Assembly: GCA_003526765.1 (NCBI GenBank)
Contig: DPXZ01000007.1
Span: 1 to 10,112 of the forward strand
DNA: 10,112 nt
Reading direction: 5' to 3'
Source of the DNA: Fervidobacterium sp.
GTDB lineage: Bacteria > Thermotogota > Thermotogae > Thermotogales > Fervidobacteriaceae
How positions within the stretch are numbered: position 1 is the first letter of the stretch; every line of letters begins with the position of its first letter. The position numbers were made by a program, and so were the translations under genes. A model generated the notes under the pieces. That model worked only from the letters and a program-made list of their open reading frames with translations. It made no database searches and was not told the origin of the DNA. Shown here in pieces: positions 1 to 6,460 of the stretch.

Positions 1-335
1 TTGTAGGAATAGAACTTTCATCGGGACTACCAAAGAAACTTGTGCTAACTGGCGGAGAAATACGTGAGGCGATAAGACCAACCGCTATGCAAATTGTAGA
101 AGCAGTTAAATCAACGTTGGAAAAGACACCGCCAGAACTTGTTGCCGATATTACAGAAAAGGGTATTATTATAGCCGGTGGCGGATCACTCCTTAGAGGC
201 ATGGCTCAGTTGATATCTAAAGAGACAGGTATTGAGGTACACGGTGCCGAGGACCCAATGACGTGCGTAGCAAAAGGCGCTGGAATGGTACTTGACAAAA
301 TGGATATACTGGCGAGGTTGAAGAGTGTCGAATGA
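1..335 (+). CDS. mreB: MreB, rod-shape-determining actin homologue (C-terminal part, 5' truncated by window edge)
   Basis: About 110 C-terminal residues are visible, read from base 3 in frame. They carry the MreB signature [16 protein letters not shown], then [18 protein letters not shown], the adenosine-binding glycine motif [12 protein letters not shown], and the closing [20 protein letters not shown]. MreB is a membrane-associated, ATP-dependent actin-like filament protein that positions the elongation machinery for lateral wall synthesis. The C-terminus is complete and of normal type. The stop codon overlaps the start of the next gene by four bases (ATGA at 332-335), which implies translational coupling to the MreC-like gene, the classical partner of mreB. 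The N-terminal half, including the phosphate-1 motif, is outside the window. Confidence 0.96.
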   Translation, partial: VGIELSSGLPKKLVLTGGEIREAIRPTAMQIVEAVKSTLEKTPPELVADITEKGIIIAGGGSLLRGMAQLISKETGIEVHGAEDPMTCVAKGAGMVLDKMDILARLKSVE

Positions 336-976
336 ATACTCATACATTAGCAATAGCGTTTATGATACTTCTCACTATATTTGTTGTTGATGTATTTACG
401 CACAATTATCTGTCCGAAACAATTCATACAGTACTATACTCTGTATCCATTCCCATGTACAGTGCAAAGAACTACCTTGAAGACAGATTCTCACATACGA
501 TTGTTGTTCAAAATGTGTATCTTTTCAATCAGGAATCAAATGGTTTAGAAGTGCTAAGTGTGGATTTGGAAGGGCTGTACGTTAGGAACTTGGACAAAAA
601 AGGTGTTGTAATCAATGCCGAAGATGGCAGACTTATAGGGTTTGTGAAAAAAACAGGTAAAGTCGGATACGTTGTAAAATGGTGGGAGAGCGAATTTCCT
701 GTTACCATAGAGTCTACATCCATTAGATCCGTTAGTGCGGTTGGATATTACAGCAACTTAAAGATAGATATTCCGGATCCAAACGTACAAGTGTCAGGGA
801 AAGTTTATTTATCAGAATATTTCGAATACGGCAGATTGCTAAAAGCTAATAACTTATCGATAGGTAAGTACGAAAACGACGCATTTTATCCAGAGATACC
901 ACAGATTTCAAATTATGTTGTACTGCTGGAAGAGTACCAAGATCACTTGGGTACTGCTGTGGACAAGGGGGAGTAA
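332..976 (+). CDS. Short, highly diverged MreC-like single-pass membrane protein
   Basis: This 214-residue protein has one N-terminal membrane segment (about residues 5-22, [17 protein letters not shown]) and then a soluble part that should be extracytoplasmic. Residues 76-205 look rich in beta strand, including [25 protein letters not shown], which resembles the first beta-barrel repeat of MreC. The [21 protein letters not shown] stretch resembles its GD-x-V-x-TSG...P-x-G-x-x-IG region. Known MreC proteins run to about 270-330 residues and have a coiled coil after the membrane helix; here that coiled coil is short or absent. The position directly after mreB, with ATGA overlap, is the main support. 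No mreD-like multi-pass protein follows. The MreC assignment is inference from context and weak pattern; an unrelated envelope protein remains possible. Confidence 0.6.
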   Translation: MNTHTLAIAFMILLTIFVVDVFTHNYLSETIHTVLYSVSIPMYSAKNYLEDRFSHTIVVQNVYLFNQESNGLEVLSVDLEGLYVRNLDKKGVVINAEDGRLIGFVKKTGKVGYVVKWWESEFPVTIESTSIRSVSAVGYYSNLKIDIPDPNVQVSGKVYLSEYFEYGRLLKANNLSIGKYENDAFYPEIPQISNYVVLLEEYQDHLGTAVDKGE

Positions 977-978
977 AT

Positions 979-1560
979 ATGGACTATGAAGACTTAACAA
1001 AAGAAGAGTTGATTCAAAAAGTTAGGGAACTCGAAGATGAGATATCCAGTTTAAAGTTGAAAGATGACGAACTAGAATTGCTACTCAACGAATATTCTTC
1101 GATTGTAAAAAAGCAGTTTGAAGCATTCGACGATTTTATCAAAGATGTAGGAACTAGAAGGATGATTGACCCGTTAACGCGCGTGTATTCAAATGAACAT
1201 ATGATGAAACTCATATCATACTACCATCAGAAGGCGTTTGAAGAAAACTTTGGGTATGCTTTGGTGACAGTAACGATAAAAGACTTCGAGAAGTTGACAC
1301 AAATAGAGAGAGAACACGCATTGCTAACAGTTGGAAAGTTGTTGAAAGAACTCGTTAGAGTACCTCTCGATAGTGTTGGGAGGGCTTCGGAAGACAAATT
1401 CCTTGTTCTCTTAACTGAAATCAACCATGAGAATAGCCTGAAAGTAAAAGAAAGAATAGAAAATGCCCTTGCATTGCACGATATCAATGCAGCGGTAAAA
1501 TATGCATGCTATCCAGATGATTCAACAAACCTCGAAGAATTGATTGGCACAGTTCAGTAA
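979..1560 (+). CDS. Coiled-coil protein with degenerate, truncated GGDEF-like domain
   Basis: This 193-residue cytoplasmic protein has a charged, heptad-like N-terminus (about residues 5-55, coiled coil). A GGDEF-like fold follows: DPLTRVYSNEHMM (64-76) matches the domain opening DPLTGLYNR. VTVTIKDFEKL (97-106) stands where active enzymes have DIDHFK, so the metal-binding aspartate is lost. GRASEDKFLVLL (134-145) stands where R-x-GGDEF-LVLL is expected, so the signature reads SEDKF. The protein ends after YPDDSTNLEELI, before the usual AD-x-ALYxAK tail. A working diguanylate cyclase is therefore very unlikely; a binding or scaffolding role is inferred. The start is 2 nt after the upstream stop, with its ribosome site (GGGGGAG, 967-973) inside the end of the previous gene. 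It lies between mreB/mreC-like genes and murA, which suggests a link to wall growth. Confidence 0.75.
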   Translation: MDYEDLTKEELIQKVRELEDEISSLKLKDDELELLLNEYSSIVKKQFEAFDDFIKDVGTRRMIDPLTRVYSNEHMMKLISYYHQKAFEENFGYALVTVTIKDFEKLTQIEREHALLTVGKLLKELVRVPLDSVGRASEDKFLVLLTEINHENSLKVKERIENALALHDINAAVKYACYPDDSTNLEELIGTVQ

Positions 1561-1603
1561 CTCATATTTTGCAACTATAAATCAACGCGCAGATAAATAC
1601 TGT

Positions 1604-1632
1604 TTTTCATAAAACGACCCGAGTGATACAAC
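1604..1632 (+). promoter_or_regulatory. Weak candidate promoter for murA
   Basis: TTTTCA (1604-1609, four of six matches to the -35 consensus) is followed by a 17-bp spacer and TACAAC (1627-1632, four of six). The latter is preceded by an extended -10 TGA at 1624-1626. The predicted start near 1639 would give a leader of about 34 nt before murA. An alternative is TTGCAA (1569-1574) with GATAAA (1592-1597), 17 bp apart. Both are weak, and murA could also be read from upstream. Confidence 0.3.
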
Positions 1633-1641
1633 CGAGTGATA
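1619..1641 (+). repeat. 10-bp direct repeat, 13-bp period, upstream of murA
   Basis: CCGAGTGATA occurs at 1619-1628 and again at 1632-1641. The first copy contains the TGATA part of the candidate murA -10 region. AGTGATA also begins the -10 regions near 5796 and 8315. It may be a duplicated -10 element or an operator; the sequence alone cannot decide. Confidence 0.6.
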
Positions 1642-1672
1642 AAAATAGTAATTTGCGAAGGGAGTTATCCTT

Positions 1673-2944
1673 ATGGGCTCTATAATTGTAGAAAAATCTG
1701 TTTTACAAGGTGAGGTAGAGATTTCAGGTGCGAAGAACTCTGCACTACCGATATTGGCTGCGGTATTACTAACAGATGAAGAAATAGTACTCCATAAAAT
1801 TCCAGTTTTGTCAGATGTTGAGACGATGATAGATATCCTCAGAACTGCTGGTAAGAACGTGGTATTTGAAAGAGATACGGGAACAGTAAAGGTTTCTGGT
1901 CCAATATTGCATACTCACGTTCCATATGAACTTGTTAGAAAGATGAGAGCTTCATTTAACGTGCTTGGCCCCATCGCTGTTATGATGGGAGAGTCGAGTA
2001 CCCCGCTCCCCGGCGGGTGTGCAATTGGTGTTAGACCGGTTGATTTCCACATAGAGGGACTTAAAAAACTAGGATTCGATGTCAACTATGACCATGGAGA
2101 AATCTTAGCAAGAAGAGGAAACAAGTCCGAAGACGTAACTGTTTACTTGCCTTTTCCAAGTGTTGGTGCAACTGAACATTTAATGTCCGTAGCTGCTGTT
2201 CTTCCAGGCACAACGGTAATAGAAAATGCTGCTATGGAGCCAGAAATTGGAGATTTACAGTCACTATTAAATGAAATGGGTGCAGACATCAGTGGAGCTG
2301 GTACAAGCAGGATTTTGATCAAAGGTGTTAAAAGGCTTCACGGATGTGAGCACACGATTATCCCAGATAGAATAGAAGCAGGCACATATGTCATAGGGAT
2401 TCTGGCGACTGGTGGAGAGGGAATTGTAAGAAACGTTAGAACTGACCATCTTGATGCACTCTGGGCAGCGTTGGAAAAAGCTGGCGCGGTAGTGAAAAAG
2501 GGGGAGAACTTTGTTGAGATAAAATCATGGAATAAGTGGCGAGGATGTGACATAGATGTTCTCCCATATCCGGGTTTTCCAACAGACCTCCAGCCCCAGA
2601 TTATTGTATACTTATCGTTGGCACAAGGAACGAGTATGGTCACTGAGAATGTTTTCAAAACCAGATTTGCACATGTTGGTGAGCTTGTTAGAATGGGAGC
2701 CAACATGAAGATAAAAGAAAACACCGTAATCATAAATGGAGTTGAGAAATTGCAAGGTACAACGGTTATGGGTACCGACTTACGTGCAACTGCTGCACTT
2801 GTAATCGCAGGATTTGCTGCGGAAGGCGAGACTGAAGTTACACAAGTTGAGCACATATTCAGAGGATATGAAAACGTGATTGAAAAGTTCTCAAAACTTG
2901 GTGGAAAGATAAGATACGTGCCTGGAGGTGTGCCTGAGATTTGA
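1673..2944 (+). CDS. murA: UDP-N-acetylglucosamine 1-carboxyvinyltransferase (MurA)
   Basis: MurA transfers enolpyruvate from PEP to UDP-GlcNAc in the cytoplasm, the first committed step of peptidoglycan synthesis. The 423-residue length is normal for the family. Lys21-Asn22 in the ISGAKNSALP motif bind substrate. Cys116 in LPGGCAIGVRPVDFH is the loop cysteine attacked by fosfomycin. Arg121 follows it, Asp305 (YPGFPTDLQPQ) is the catalytic base position, and Arg371 lies in GTDLRATAALVIAG. All key residues are present, so the enzyme should be active and of the fosfomycin-sensitive Cys type. The ATG at 1673 is preceded by GAAGGGAG (1657-1664) at good spacing. The stop overlaps the TTG start of the dehydratase gene downstream, so the two are probably co-translated. 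The cluster with mreB supports a wall-growth operon. Confidence 0.98.
   Translation: MGSIIVEKSVLQGEVEISGAKNSALPILAAVLLTDEEIVLHKIPVLSDVETMIDILRTAGKNVVFERDTGTVKVSGPILHTHVPYELVRKMRASFNVLGPIAVMMGESSTPLPGGCAIGVRPVDFHIEGLKKLGFDVNYDHGEILARRGNKSEDVTVYLPFPSVGATEHLMSVAAVLPGTTVIENAAMEPEIGDLQSLLNEMGADISGAGTSRILIKGVKRLHGCEHTIIPDRIEAGTYVIGILATGGEGIVRNVRTDHLDALWAALEKAGAVVKKGENFVEIKSWNKWRGCDIDVLPYPGFPTDLQPQIIVYLSLAQGTSMVTENVFKTRFAHVGELVRMGANMKIKENTVIINGVEKLQGTTVMGTDLRATAALVIAGFAAEGETEVTQVEHIFRGYENVIEKFSKLGGKIRYVPGGVPEI
2924..2930 (+). promoter_or_regulatory. Ribosome binding site fixing the TTG start at 2941
   Basis: GGAGGTG lies inside the 3' end of murA, 10 nt before TTG at 2941. It is a strong Shine-Dalgarno match and supports the rare TTG start with TTGA overlap. 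Confidence 0.75.
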
Positions 2945-4764
2945 AGAAAGAAACGGGTGAACAAAACAAAACAAGCCAATTTAGACTTGAAAGAAACCAC
3001 ATCCTGTTTTTAATAGATTGTTTGCTATTGTTGCTAGCTGGCCTGAATTCGTTGTTTGTGAGATTTGGTCTGGACTTTGTTGAAATGCACAAATATTCTC
3101 CGGGTGTTTGGTATTTGATATTGTTCACAATAATAGCAAATGTTTTGAACGGCACATATAAAATTGTGTGGAGATATGCTACGCCCAGAGAACTCATAGT
3201 GCTCTTGAGAGGTCTATTTCTTGGTTATGCATTTACATTGATCGTTTTGCATTTTACGAGGGTTGCTGTACTTCCAAGATCCGTTGGTGCGTTGACATTC
3301 TTGGGAAGTTTCTTCTTATTGCTGTCTGCACGACTCTTTTATCAATTTGTTAGAACGAGTCGAAGGTCTACCGGTAAGCAAATTGGAATAATTGGTGCTG
3401 GTGATGCCGGAGTTGTCATTCTAAATGAGATAAAAAGGGCCGAGTATGGGAAAGTAGTTGTCTTTTTTGATGACGACATTTCAAAGATAGGGAAGATTGT
3501 TGCAGGAATAAGAGTTGTCGGACCGTTAGAGAGAATAATGGATTACGTTCAAAAGTTTGGATTAGAAGAACTAATTATCGCTATACCGTCTGCAACGAGC
3601 GAGCAGATGAACAGGATAGTAAGTCTGGTAGATACAAAAAGGGTCAAGCTCAGAACAGTTCCTTCTCTATCCCAGCTTCTCAACCGTGAACCAACGCTCG
3701 GAGATTTACGTGAGATTTCTATCCAAGATATAGTAGGTAGGCAACCGGTAACAGTCGACTTGAATTCCATAAGCCGATACATCTCGCGAAAAAGGGTACT
3801 GATTACTGGTGCAGGTGGCAGCATAGGTTCAGAAATCGTACGCCAGATATCAAAATTCTCTCCCCAGGAAGTTATACTTTTAGGCCGTGGAGAAAACAGT
3901 ATATACGAAATTTACAATGAGCTCAAGGAACAGAATTCTGAAATCACTTTGAGCCCTGTGATTGCAGATGTTTACGATGTAGAACTGATGGAAAAAGTCT
4001 TCAAACAATACCAGCCAGATATTGTATTTCACACAGCGGCACACAAGCATGTGTTTTTCATGCAAAACAATCTTTACGAAGCCTTGAGAGTGAACGTGCT
4101 TGGTACAATGAACTTAGCAAAACTGGCTTGCAAGTACGAATGTGAGAAGTTCGTGTTCATTTCCACCGATAAGGCTGTTCATCCCACATCGTATATGGGT
4201 GCAAGTAAAAGATTGGCAGAACTTTACCTGCTTTCCATTCCGCAAGATTGTAAAACATGCTTTTCAATAGTTAGGTTTGGCAATGTAATAGGTAGCAGAG
4301 GAAGCGTACTGTGGAAGTTCAAAAAGCAGATAGAAAAGGGTGGACCAATCACGATAACTGACCCGAACATGAAACGCTTTTGGATGAGTATTCCAGAAGC
4401 AGTTTCTTTGGTAATACAAGCGGGCGCTTTTTCCAAGAATAGAGAACTCTACGTACTCGACATGGGGAAGCAAATACCAGTTGAACAAGTTGCCAAATCA
4501 CTTGCAAACCTTATGGGCAAACCCGATATTGAGATAAGGTACACTGGAGCCATACCTGGCGAGAAACTTGAGGAAGAACTGTTTTACGAATTCGAAGAAC
4601 CAAAACAAACAACCCATCCAAAGATACTGAGGACCGAGTATGATTCAATAAATATCGACCAGCAGAAACTTGAAATGCAAGTAAGAGCAATAATGAGAGA
4701 ATTTCTCGATGGTAATGAGAAGAAAGCTCGAGAAATTCTTGAAGAAACCTTGAAGTGGCGATAA
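2941..4764 (+). CDS. Membrane-bound nucleotide-sugar 4,6-dehydratase, FlaA1/CapD/PglF type
   Basis: This 607-residue protein has four predicted membrane helices (about 20-40, 54-72, 84-106, 115-135). A first Rossmann-like domain follows, with IGIIGAGDAG (148-157). The catalytic SDR domain has the NAD-binding TGAGGSIGSE (289-298), the ADVYD segment (342-346), STDKAVHPTSYMGASK (408-423) and RFGNVIGSRGSV (445-456). In the family, long membrane members such as PglF use Thr-Asp-Lys, with Met replacing the usual SDR tyrosine. Here these are T409-D410-K411 and M419, followed by K423. The expected reaction is UDP-GlcNAc (or similar) to the 4-keto-6-deoxy sugar, at the inner face of the membrane, for surface glycan or glycoprotein synthesis. 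The usual HKHVPLMExN reads HKHVFFMQNN (368-377), a noteworthy deviation. The exact substrate cannot be told from sequence. It is co-translated with murA and convergent with hslO. Confidence 0.92.
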   Translation: MKKETGEQNKTSQFRLERNHILFLIDCLLLLLAGLNSLFVRFGLDFVEMHKYSPGVWYLILFTIIANVLNGTYKIVWRYATPRELIVLLRGLFLGYAFTLIVLHFTRVAVLPRSVGALTFLGSFFLLLSARLFYQFVRTSRRSTGKQIGIIGAGDAGVVILNEIKRAEYGKVVVFFDDDISKIGKIVAGIRVVGPLERIMDYVQKFGLEELIIAIPSATSEQMNRIVSLVDTKRVKLRTVPSLSQLLNREPTLGDLREISIQDIVGRQPVTVDLNSISRYISRKRVLITGAGGSIGSEIVRQISKFSPQEVILLGRGENSIYEIYNELKEQNSEITLSPVIADVYDVELMEKVFKQYQPDIVFHTAAHKHVFFMQNNLYEALRVNVLGTMNLAKLACKYECEKFVFISTDKAVHPTSYMGASKRLAELYLLSIPQDCKTCFSIVRFGNVIGSRGSVLWKFKKQIEKGGPITITDPNMKRFWMSIPEAVSLVIQAGAFSKNRELYVLDMGKQIPVEQVAKSLANLMGKPDIEIRYTGAIPGEKLEEELFYEFEEPKQTTHPKILRTEYDSINIDQQKLEMQVRAIMREFLDGNEKKAREILEETLKWR

Positions 4765-4780
4765 TGGATTTAGAAATGGT

Positions 4781-5656
4781 TCAGCTTTCTCTTGACGATT
4801 GTTTTATGTGTAGAATATTTTCTACCTCTTCTTTACTAAAGTAGTACTTACTACTACACCAATTGCACGTCACTTCCGCACCGCCTTCACCAATTAGGTG
4901 AACAAGATCATCCAATGAAAGCACATTAAGCGATTGTAACGCCTTCTCTTTACTGCAATTGCATTTAAAGACCACATCCATTGTTTCGTATAATATATCG
5001 TTAGTTGCCAAAAGATAAGTCAAAATATCTTCCATACTCTTCTCTTTCATCAGAGTGGTTATCGATAGGTGTGTGAAATTTCGTTCTAAAGAATCCAATA
5101 CTTCAGAAGATATAGTCCTATCAAGAATCTGAACTGCAACTCCGCCTGCTTCTTCAATTCCATGTTGATCCATGAGCACCCCGATTGCAAATGCGGAAGG
5201 AATTTGCTCCGATTTCGTGTAATAATAGGCAATATCTTCGGCTATCTCACCGGATATCAAAGGCACCTTAGAAGTATAGGGTGTTTTCAAGCCAATATCC
5301 CTTACGACGGTGAGATCACCTTTCCCTACTGCACCCTTGACATCGAATTTCCCAAAAGAGTTTGGTTTCAATTCAAACGAGGTATTCGATATGTATCCCC
5401 TAACTGTGCCTTCTGAAGATGCTTGAGCAGTTACATTTCCTGCGGGTCCGTCTCCAGAAATTATGAACGTGATAGTCTCGCCCTCACCAAGCCAAGGAAC
5501 AGTCAATGCAGCTCCGGTGATAAGTCTGCCCAATACCACAGAGGGAAGATAACTGAGCTTATGTCTCTCTCTTGCTTCCATTACTAAATCTTTTGAGTCT
5601 ATAGCGGAAAATCTCACTTTACCATCGTATGCAGTACCATAAAGAAGCTTTCCCAT
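4781..5656 (-). CDS. hslO: Hsp33 redox-regulated chaperone (33 kDa chaperonin)
   Basis: Hsp33 is a cytoplasmic holdase switched on by oxidation. The family N-terminal domain is clear: LLYGTAYDGKVRFSAID, then SGDGPAGNVTAQASSEGTVRGYISN and the GKGDLTVVRDIGLKTPYTSKV run. The C-terminal zinc site is complete, CNC (Cys232, Cys234) and CNWC (Cys264, Cys267), so redox switching should be intact. The frame stays open up to an ATG at 5722, but the start chosen here is the ATG at 5654-5656, giving 291 residues. It has a strong AAAGGGAGGG ribosome site just upstream and begins where family members begin. The extra 22 residues of the longer reading have no family match, and the predicted transcript start lies near 5722. 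The gene ends 16 bp from the convergent dehydratase gene with no clear terminator between them. It is an ordinary, single-gene unit. Confidence 0.96.
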   Translation of the reverse strand: MGKLLYGTAYDGKVRFSAIDSKDLVMEARERHKLSYLPSVVLGRLITGAALTVPWLGEGETITFIISGDGPAGNVTAQASSEGTVRGYISNTSFELKPNSFGKFDVKGAVGKGDLTVVRDIGLKTPYTSKVPLISGEIAEDIAYYYTKSEQIPSAFAIGVLMDQHGIEEAGGVAVQILDRTISSEVLDSLERNFTHLSITTLMKEKSMEDILTYLLATNDILYETMDVVFKCNCSKEKALQSLNVLSLDDLVHLIGEGGAEVTCNWCSSKYYFSKEEVENILHIKQSSRES

Positions 5657-5660
5657 ACGC

Positions 5661-5670
5661 CCCTCCCTTT
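5661..5670 (-). promoter_or_regulatory. Ribosome binding site deciding the hslO start
   Basis: On the - strand the sequence reads AAAGGGAGGG, then GCGT, then ATG. This is one of the best Shine-Dalgarno matches in the window and fixes the start at 5656 rather than at 5722, which has only A+T-rich promoter-like DNA before it. Confidence 0.8.
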
Positions 5671-5728
5671 CGAATCCTTTTAAATTTCTCAAAAATCGTA
5701 TCTCTTTGAACCATACACTCACTATACA

Positions 5729-5757
5729 ATTATATATTTATATATTACTTTTGACAA
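5729..5757 (-). promoter_or_regulatory. Promoter of hslO
   Basis: On the - strand, TTGTCA (5757-5752, five of six to -35 consensus) is followed by a 17-bp spacer and a perfect TATAAT (5734-5729). The predicted transcript start near 5722 leaves a leader of about 66 nt before the ATG at 5656. The -35 hexamer overlaps a forward TTGACA (5751-5756), part of the near-palindrome TTTTGACAAATT. Confidence 0.65.
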
Positions 5758-5773
5758 ATTCTCAAAAAACTTT

Positions 5774-5801
5774 TTGGAAAAACATTTCGGAGTGATATAA
5801 T
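5774..5801 (+). promoter_or_regulatory. Extended -10 promoter of the 5852-7982 unit
   Basis: TTGGAA (5774-5779, four of six) and perfect TATAAT (5796-5801) are separated by 16 bp, with an extended -10 TGA at 5793-5795. The predicted start near 5808 gives a leader of about 44 nt. The consensus TTGACA at 5751-5756 is too far upstream (39 bp) to serve this -10 box. The 11-mer AGTGATATAAT is identical to that of the response-regulator promoter at 8310-8320. Confidence 0.65.
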
Positions 5802-5814
5802 AAAGGTAATCAAA

Positions 5815-5830
5815 AGAAATAACAATTTCT
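5815..5830 (+). repeat. Small perfect inverted repeat in the 5' leader
   Basis: AGAAAT and ATTTCT are separated by AACA. The position is just after the predicted transcript start at about 5808 and before the ribosome site. The stem is only 6 bp and mostly A-T, so it may be chance or a small operator. Confidence 0.35.
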
Positions 5831-5851
5831 GAACATTGGGGGGAAGATTGT

Positions 5852-6460
5852 ATGCCTACCTTAGAAGCCATGAAGATAGAAGAGTTAATATCCCGCGTTC
5901 CAGGTGTAAAAGCCGTAAAAGTTGTAGGGGACAGTTCTGGACTAAACGAAATACACGTCATTACGTCGAGTGATAAGAGTCCAAAACAGATAGTTAGAGA
6001 CATAGAAACTGTAATCCTTGCAAGTACCGGGGTAAGATTAGACAGGAAGATCATCTCTATTGCACAAGTTGAAAGTGATACTAGGACTGAGAAGATACTA
6101 CCATATCAACTCACCAACTTAAAGATAGAAAATGTCGATGAAAGAAATGTGAGAGTAAATGTGACTATAGAACATGGAGAAGAGGAACTTTATGGCGAGT
6201 TTTCAGGGCCAAAGACAAGCAGAAATGTACCGAAGATTGTTGGGAATGCTGTTTTGAACGCACTTGCCGATGTACATGATTTTGCACTTTCCTTCGACGA
6301 CTTTGCCGAAGTTTATTTCGTAGGCAAAAAGTTTGTATTAGTCCACATCACAAAGCAATACAACAACATCGAAGAAAGTATCATAGGAACTGCAATAATG
6401 GATGGAAACTTTGAAAAATCGATAGCGGAGGCGGTATTAGATGCATTCAGGAGAATTTAA
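5852..6460 (+). CDS. Uncharacterised two-part cytoplasmic protein
   Basis: I do not recognise a named family for this 202-residue protein. There is no signal peptide or membrane helix. The N-terminal part (about 8-73) reads ISRVPGVKAVKVV, then GLNEIHVITSSDKSPKQIVRDIETV and GVRLDRKIISIAQVE. This is an alpha/beta pattern of a kind I associate with uncharacterised bacterial proteins carrying 'SPKQIVRDIE' and 'iD.r.iSiaQ'-like motifs. The C-terminal part (about 88-202) alternates strands and helices and closes with FVLVHITKQ..., IGTAIMDGNFEKSIAEAVLDAF. That layout loosely recalls regulatory alpha/beta domains such as the LeuA C-terminal domain; this is inference only. A purine-rich GGGGGGAAG (5838-5846) precedes the ATG. 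It is the first gene of a unit whose second gene, overlapping by 20 bp, encodes an outer-envelope barrel, so a job linked to surface glycans or the envelope is possible. Confidence 0.85.
   Translation: MPTLEAMKIEELISRVPGVKAVKVVGDSSGLNEIHVITSSDKSPKQIVRDIETVILASTGVRLDRKIISIAQVESDTRTEKILPYQLTNLKIENVDERNVRVNVTIEHGEEELYGEFSGPKTSRNVPKIVGNAVLNALADVHDFALSFDDFAEVYFVGKKFVLVHITKQYNNIEESIIGTAIMDGNFEKSIAEAVLDAFRRI

Noticed and set aside
979..1560. Active diguanylate cyclase
   Set aside because: The GGDEF signature, the metal-binding aspartate and the domain C-terminus are all missing or altered.
2338..3000. Long - strand open frame (220 codons) opposite murA
   Set aside because: It lies fully antisense to a well-conserved enzyme and its overlap with the next gene, has low-complexity Ser/Thr/Pro-rich translation, no ribosome site and no family pattern.
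4772..4790. AGAAA/TTTCT inverted repeat between the convergent dehydratase and hslO genes as a bidirectional terminator
   Set aside because: Only five A-T-rich pairs with a 9-nt loop and no T-run on either strand, so it is too weak to call.
5751..5756. Consensus TTGACA as -35 box for the gene at 5852
   Set aside because: The TATAAT at 5796-5801 is 39 bp away, and no good -10 lies at 16-18 bp from it. TTGGAA at 5774-5779 has correct spacing.
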